A stretch of 8,751 nt of DNA from JBBPYR01 sp038199755 (GTDB taxonomy: Bacteria > Chloroflexota > Ktedonobacteria > Ktedonobacterales > Ktedonobacteraceae). How positions within the stretch are numbered: the stretch's first letter is position 1; each line of letters starts with the position of its first letter. Shown here piece by piece: positions 5,782 through 8,751 of the stretch. Both the position numbers and the translations under genes were made by a program. Under the pieces are notes generated by a model, which was not told where the DNA came from, made no database searches, and saw nothing but the letters and a program-made list of their open reading frames with translations. The DNA lies in the NCBI GenBank assembly GCA_038199755.1, contig JBBPYR010000310.1, positions 1 to 8,751 of the forward strand, given 5' to 3'.

Positions 5782-8619
5782 ATGAGTGCATACAAAGATG
5801 TATTTGGTGCGCGTACAACCCTGGAGAGTGCTTCAGGGAACGTCGCATATTATCAATTGGGTGCTTTGACCCGACAGCAAGGGCAAAGCCTTGAACATCT
5901 ACCGTTCACCATCAAAATCCTGCTCGAAAACTTGCTGCGTCATGTCGATGGCGAGATCGTGCGCGAGGAAGAGGTCCTTTCTCTGCTCCGCTGGACCCCC
6001 GGCCATGCCGCTACCGCCACGGCGGAATATCCCTTTATGCCTAGCCGCGTGCTATTGCAAGACTTTACCGGCGTGCCCGCCGTCGCAGATCTGGCCGCCA
6101 TGCGTTCTGCTGTCGCACGTATCAATGGCGACCCGCAGAAGATCAACCCGCTGGTTCCCGCTGATCTCGTGATCGACCATTCGGTGCAGGTTGACTCCTT
6201 CGGTTCAACCCTTTCCTTTGCACGCAATGTTGAACGCGAATATGAGCGCAACAGTGAACGCTACGCCTTGTTACGCTGGGGACAGCAAGCATTCAGTAAT
6301 TTCCGTGTTGTTCCTCCTGGTACAGGCATTGTTCATCAGGTCAACCTTGAATATCTCGCTTCAGTCGTGATGACGAAGCAGGTGGACGGCGAAACAATAG
6401 CCTATCCCGATACGCTAGTCGGGACTGACTCGCACACCACTATGATTAATGGTCTGGGTGTGCTCGGCTGGGGCGTTGGTGGCATTGAGGCGGAGGCAGT
6501 CTTGCTTGGGCAACCCCTCTACCAACTCACACCAGAGGTTATTGGTGTACGCCTCTCAGGGGCCTTACCGGAAGGCGCGACCGCGACCGACCTCGTGTTG
6601 ACCGTCACGCAAATGCTGCGGAAACGTGGCGTCGTCGCCAAATTTGTCGAATTTACCGGCTCGGGCCTCAGCCAACTGGCACTCGCCGACCGCGCCACCA
6701 TCTCGAACATGTCTCCCGAATTTGGTGCGACCGCAACCCTCTTCCCCGTTGACGCCGAAACACTACGCTACCTGCGCATTACAGGACGTGATCCCAAGCA
6801 AGTTGACTTGGTTGAACGCTACACAAAGGCGCAGGGCCTCTTCCGCACCGATGATTCTCCGACACCCCAGTTCGATGACGTGCTCGACCTTGATCTTGGC
6901 ACCATCGAGCCGAGTCTGGCTGGTCCTCGTCGCCCACAGGACCGCGTGCCCATGCAGAAACTCGGCCAAGTCTTTCGCAGTACCTATGCCGACCGCTTCA
7001 AAGAAGCCAAAGACAATGTGTCGAGCGCAAATGATGTCAATCGTTATCTTGGCGAAGGCGATAGAAACGGCTCACCCGATCCCGAAGCGCAAAAAGAGGA
7101 TGCCGCAAAGGTCCTGACGCAAGCGAAAAGCATTGGCAATGGTCATAGTGGGCATGTCAATGATGTCATGGTAGATATCGGCGGTGTCCAAAGTCATATG
7201 ACCGATGGCTCCGTTGCCATCGCCGCCATCACAAGCTGCACCAACACCTCGAATCCAACCGTCATGGTCGCGGCAGGACTGGTGGCAAAGCACGCTGTAG
7301 AACGTGGTCTGTCTGTGAAGCCAACCGTGAAAACAAGCTTGGCTCCTGGCTCACGGGCCGTGGTGGACTACCTAGACAACGCTGAGTTGACACCTTATCT
7401 TGAGGCGTTGCGCTTTCACCTTGTCGGTTTTGGCTGTACCAGCTGCATTGGCAACAGCGGTCCCCTCTCCGACGCTGTGGCTGAGGCGGTGCAAGAGAAT
7501 GATCTGGTCGTCGCGGCAGTCTTGAGCGGCAACCGCAACTTTGAAGGGCGTATTCACCCACAGGTGCGTGCCAGCTTCCTGGCCTCACCTCCGCTCGTCG
7601 TTGCCTATGCCCTCGCAGGCACCGTCGATATCGACCTGACCACCGACCCCATTGGCACCGATTCGGATGGCGACAAGGTCTACTTGCGCGACCTCTGGCC
7701 CACTCAGGAAGAGGTTCGTGAATTGGTGAGCAAGGCTGTCACACCAGCTGTCTTCTCCAAAAACTACGCTAGCGTTTTCGAGGGAGATGAACACTGGCAG
7801 GCGTTGGGTGACTCGAGTGGCGCGTTGTTCGCTTGGGACCCCAAATCAACCTATATTCAAGAGCCACCTTTCTTCCAGGGCATGTCTGAGCAACCAGAAC
7901 CTGTCAAGGATATTCGCGATGCCCGTGTGTTGGTCATGGTTGATGATTCTATTACCACCGACCACATCTCACCGGCTGGCAGCTTCTCCGCCACGAGTCC
8001 CGCGGGTAAGTACCTGATCGAGCAAGGGGTAGAGAAACGCGACTTCAATACCTATGGAGCGCGTCGTGGCAATCATGAAGTGATGATGCGTGGCACCTTT
8101 GGTAACATTCGTTTGCATAACCGCCTGACTCCCAACAAGGAAGGCTATTACACCGTTCACCTGCCCGATGGCAAAGAGACCACCATCTACGAAGCCTCCG
8201 AGCAATACAAAAAGGAGAATGTGCCGCTGATCGTGATCGCGGGCAAAGAATACGGTTCCGGTAGTTCGCGTGACTGGGCGGCAAAGGGACCCCTGCTGTT
8301 GGGGGTGCGTGCCGCCATCGCCGAGAGCTTCGAGCGTATTCACCGCAGCAATCTCGTCGGCATGGGCATTCTACCTCTACAATTCAAAGAGGGCGAGAAC
8401 AAAGAAACGCTCAAATTGACGGGCCGCGAAACCTACAGCATCGAAGGCATTGCGCAAGGTTTCAAGCCACGTCAACAAGTGACCGTCAACGTCACTCGTG
8501 AAGATGGCTCTACCTTCTCCTTCCAGACGACGGCGCGTCTCGACAGCCCCATCGATATCACCTACTACGAAAATGGCGGTATCCTTCCCACCGTGCTGAG
8601 AAAGCTGTTACAAGCCTAG
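5782..8619 (+). CDS. acnA: Aconitate hydratase A (AcnA/IRP1 family)
   Basis: Aconitase converts citrate to isocitrate through cis-aconitate in the cytoplasmic TCA cycle, using a [4Fe-4S] cluster. The 945 residues cover the whole family fold. Cluster ligands are C486 in ITSCTNTSNP and C552 and C555 in GFGCTSCIGNSG; these are the only three cysteines in the protein. Other hallmarks are IDHSVQVD (131-138), GTDSHTTMINGLG (214-226), GSRAVVDYL (523-531), GNRNFEGR (583-590), DDSITTDHISPAGS (721-734) and the C-terminal swivel-domain motif GSGSSRDWAAKG (825-836). It is longer than E. coli AcnA (about 890 residues), mainly through a hydrophilic segment near 408-466, and is closer in length to actinobacterial aconitases. 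It appears monocistronic, with its own promoter region upstream and a hairpin plus T-run downstream. 2-Methylcitrate dehydratase activity of AcnD type is a conceivable alternative, but the motifs and length favour AcnA. Confidence 0.96.
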   Translation: MSAYKDVFGARTTLESASGNVAYYQLGALTRQQGQSLEHLPFTIKILLENLLRHVDGEIVREEEVLSLLRWTPGHAATATAEYPFMPSRVLLQDFTGVPAVADLAAMRSAVARINGDPQKINPLVPADLVIDHSVQVDSFGSTLSFARNVEREYERNSERYALLRWGQQAFSNFRVVPPGTGIVHQVNLEYLASVVMTKQVDGETIAYPDTLVGTDSHTTMINGLGVLGWGVGGIEAEAVLLGQPLYQLTPEVIGVRLSGALPEGATATDLVLTVTQMLRKRGVVAKFVEFTGSGLSQLALADRATISNMSPEFGATATLFPVDAETLRYLRITGRDPKQVDLVERYTKAQGLFRTDDSPTPQFDDVLDLDLGTIEPSLAGPRRPQDRVPMQKLGQVFRSTYADRFKEAKDNVSSANDVNRYLGEGDRNGSPDPEAQKEDAAKVLTQAKSIGNGHSGHVNDVMVDIGGVQSHMTDGSVAIAAITSCTNTSNPTVMVAAGLVAKHAVERGLSVKPTVKTSLAPGSRAVVDYLDNAELTPYLEALRFHLVGFGCTSCIGNSGPLSDAVAEAVQENDLVVAAVLSGNRNFEGRIHPQVRASFLASPPLVVAYALAGTVDIDLTTDPIGTDSDGDKVYLRDLWPTQEEVRELVSKAVTPAVFSKNYASVFEGDEHWQALGDSSGALFAWDPKSTYIQEPPFFQGMSEQPEPVKDIRDARVLVMVDDSITTDHISPAGSFSATSPAGKYLIEQGVEKRDFNTYGARRGNHEVMMRGTFGNIRLHNRLTPNKEGYYTVHLPDGKETTIYEASEQYKKENVPLIVIAGKEYGSGSSRDWAAKGPLLLGVRAAIAESFERIHRSNLVGMGILPLQFKEGENKETLKLTGRETYSIEGIAQGFKPRQQVTVNVTREDGSTFSFQTTARLDSPIDITYYENGGILPTVLRKLLQA

Positions 8620-8644
8620 TTTCTTGAAAAGAGAAGCACGGGTG

Positions 8645-8703
8645 CGCCGGGGGGGGGGCACACCACCCACTGGCCCCCCGGGGGGCGTTTACTTATTTTT
8701 TTT
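8645..8703 (+). terminator. Putative rho-independent terminator of acnA
   Basis: Twenty-five bases after the acnA stop, CGCC followed by a ten-G run (8649-8658) can pair with CCCCCC (8674-8679) and GGCG (8684-8687), leaving a four-G bulge. The stem is followed by TTTAC and an eight-T run (8696-8703). A perfect 14-base palindrome, GCCCCCC/GGGGGGC (8673-8686), offers an alternative fold. A GC-rich stem with a T-tract after an isolated gene supports termination. The exact stem is uncertain because homopolymers allow many registers and may be misread. Confidence 0.5.
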
Positions 8704-8750
8704 GGGGTGTTTGTACAATGGACCGGGGGGTGGGAGCACCCCAAACAAAA
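8696..8750. repeat. Inverted repeat with two competing arms at the window end
   Basis: The arm at 8696-8709 (T-run then GGGGTG) is complementary to 8737-8750 (CACCCC then A-rich) over 13 of 14 positions, with a 27-base loop. Inside it, a second GGGGTG (8727-8732) forms a tight hairpin with the same CACCCC (8737-8742) around a GGAG loop, so the two folds exclude each other. T precedes and A follows the large stem, so it is not a standard terminator on either strand. The window ends here, so the structure may be incomplete. Confidence 0.4.
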
Positions 8751-8751
8751 C

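Noticed and set aside
5592..5894. Possible 100-residue plus-strand gene overlapping the acnA start
   Set aside because: It overlaps acnA in another frame, has no recognisable motif, and would place both candidate acnA signals inside it. Best explained as a chance frame.

Overview
The window looks like chromosomal DNA of a Chloroflexota bacterium, most likely class Ktedonobacteria. This is an inference from three things: a soluble Hanks-type kinase with an N-terminal zinc ribbon and a TPR tail, a paralogous zinc-ribbon/TPR protein beside it, and a long AcnA-type aconitase. No rRNA or other marker gene is present to confirm it. No tRNA, CRISPR array, insertion sequence or phage gene is visible.

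Layout. Positions 1-1861 (+) hold two tandem, paralogous ABC-2 type permeases. The first is cut by the left edge; the second is complete. They look like the two membrane subunits of one exporter whose ATPase would lie upstream, outside the window. A 26-base gap separates them from a convergent two-gene minus-strand operon (5407 down to 1888). Its first gene encodes a zinc ribbon, a degenerate kinase N-lobe without a C-lobe, a Pro/Thr linker and 11 TPR units. Its second gene, 22 bases further on, encodes a zinc ribbon, a complete and apparently active Ser/Thr kinase, a low-complexity linker and 7 TPR units. Positions 5408-5781 are a divergent regulatory region. Positions 5782-8619 (+) encode a complete aconitase (AcnA), followed by a G/C-tract hairpin and a T-run that look like its terminator.

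How the genes may work together. The aconitase is a housekeeping TCA-cycle enzyme and the permeases belong to an export system; neither has an evident functional link to the kinase operon. The operon is the most distinctive part. Its two proteins share a zinc ribbon with the same unusual spacing, matching kinase N-lobe sequence and the same style of TPR tail. One has kept catalysis and the other has lost the entire C-lobe. A plausible reading is an ancient duplication that produced a kinase and a non-catalytic scaffold, partner or substrate. This is inference.

The last 130 bases contain long G and C tracts and competing inverted repeats, and should be checked for sequencing accuracy.
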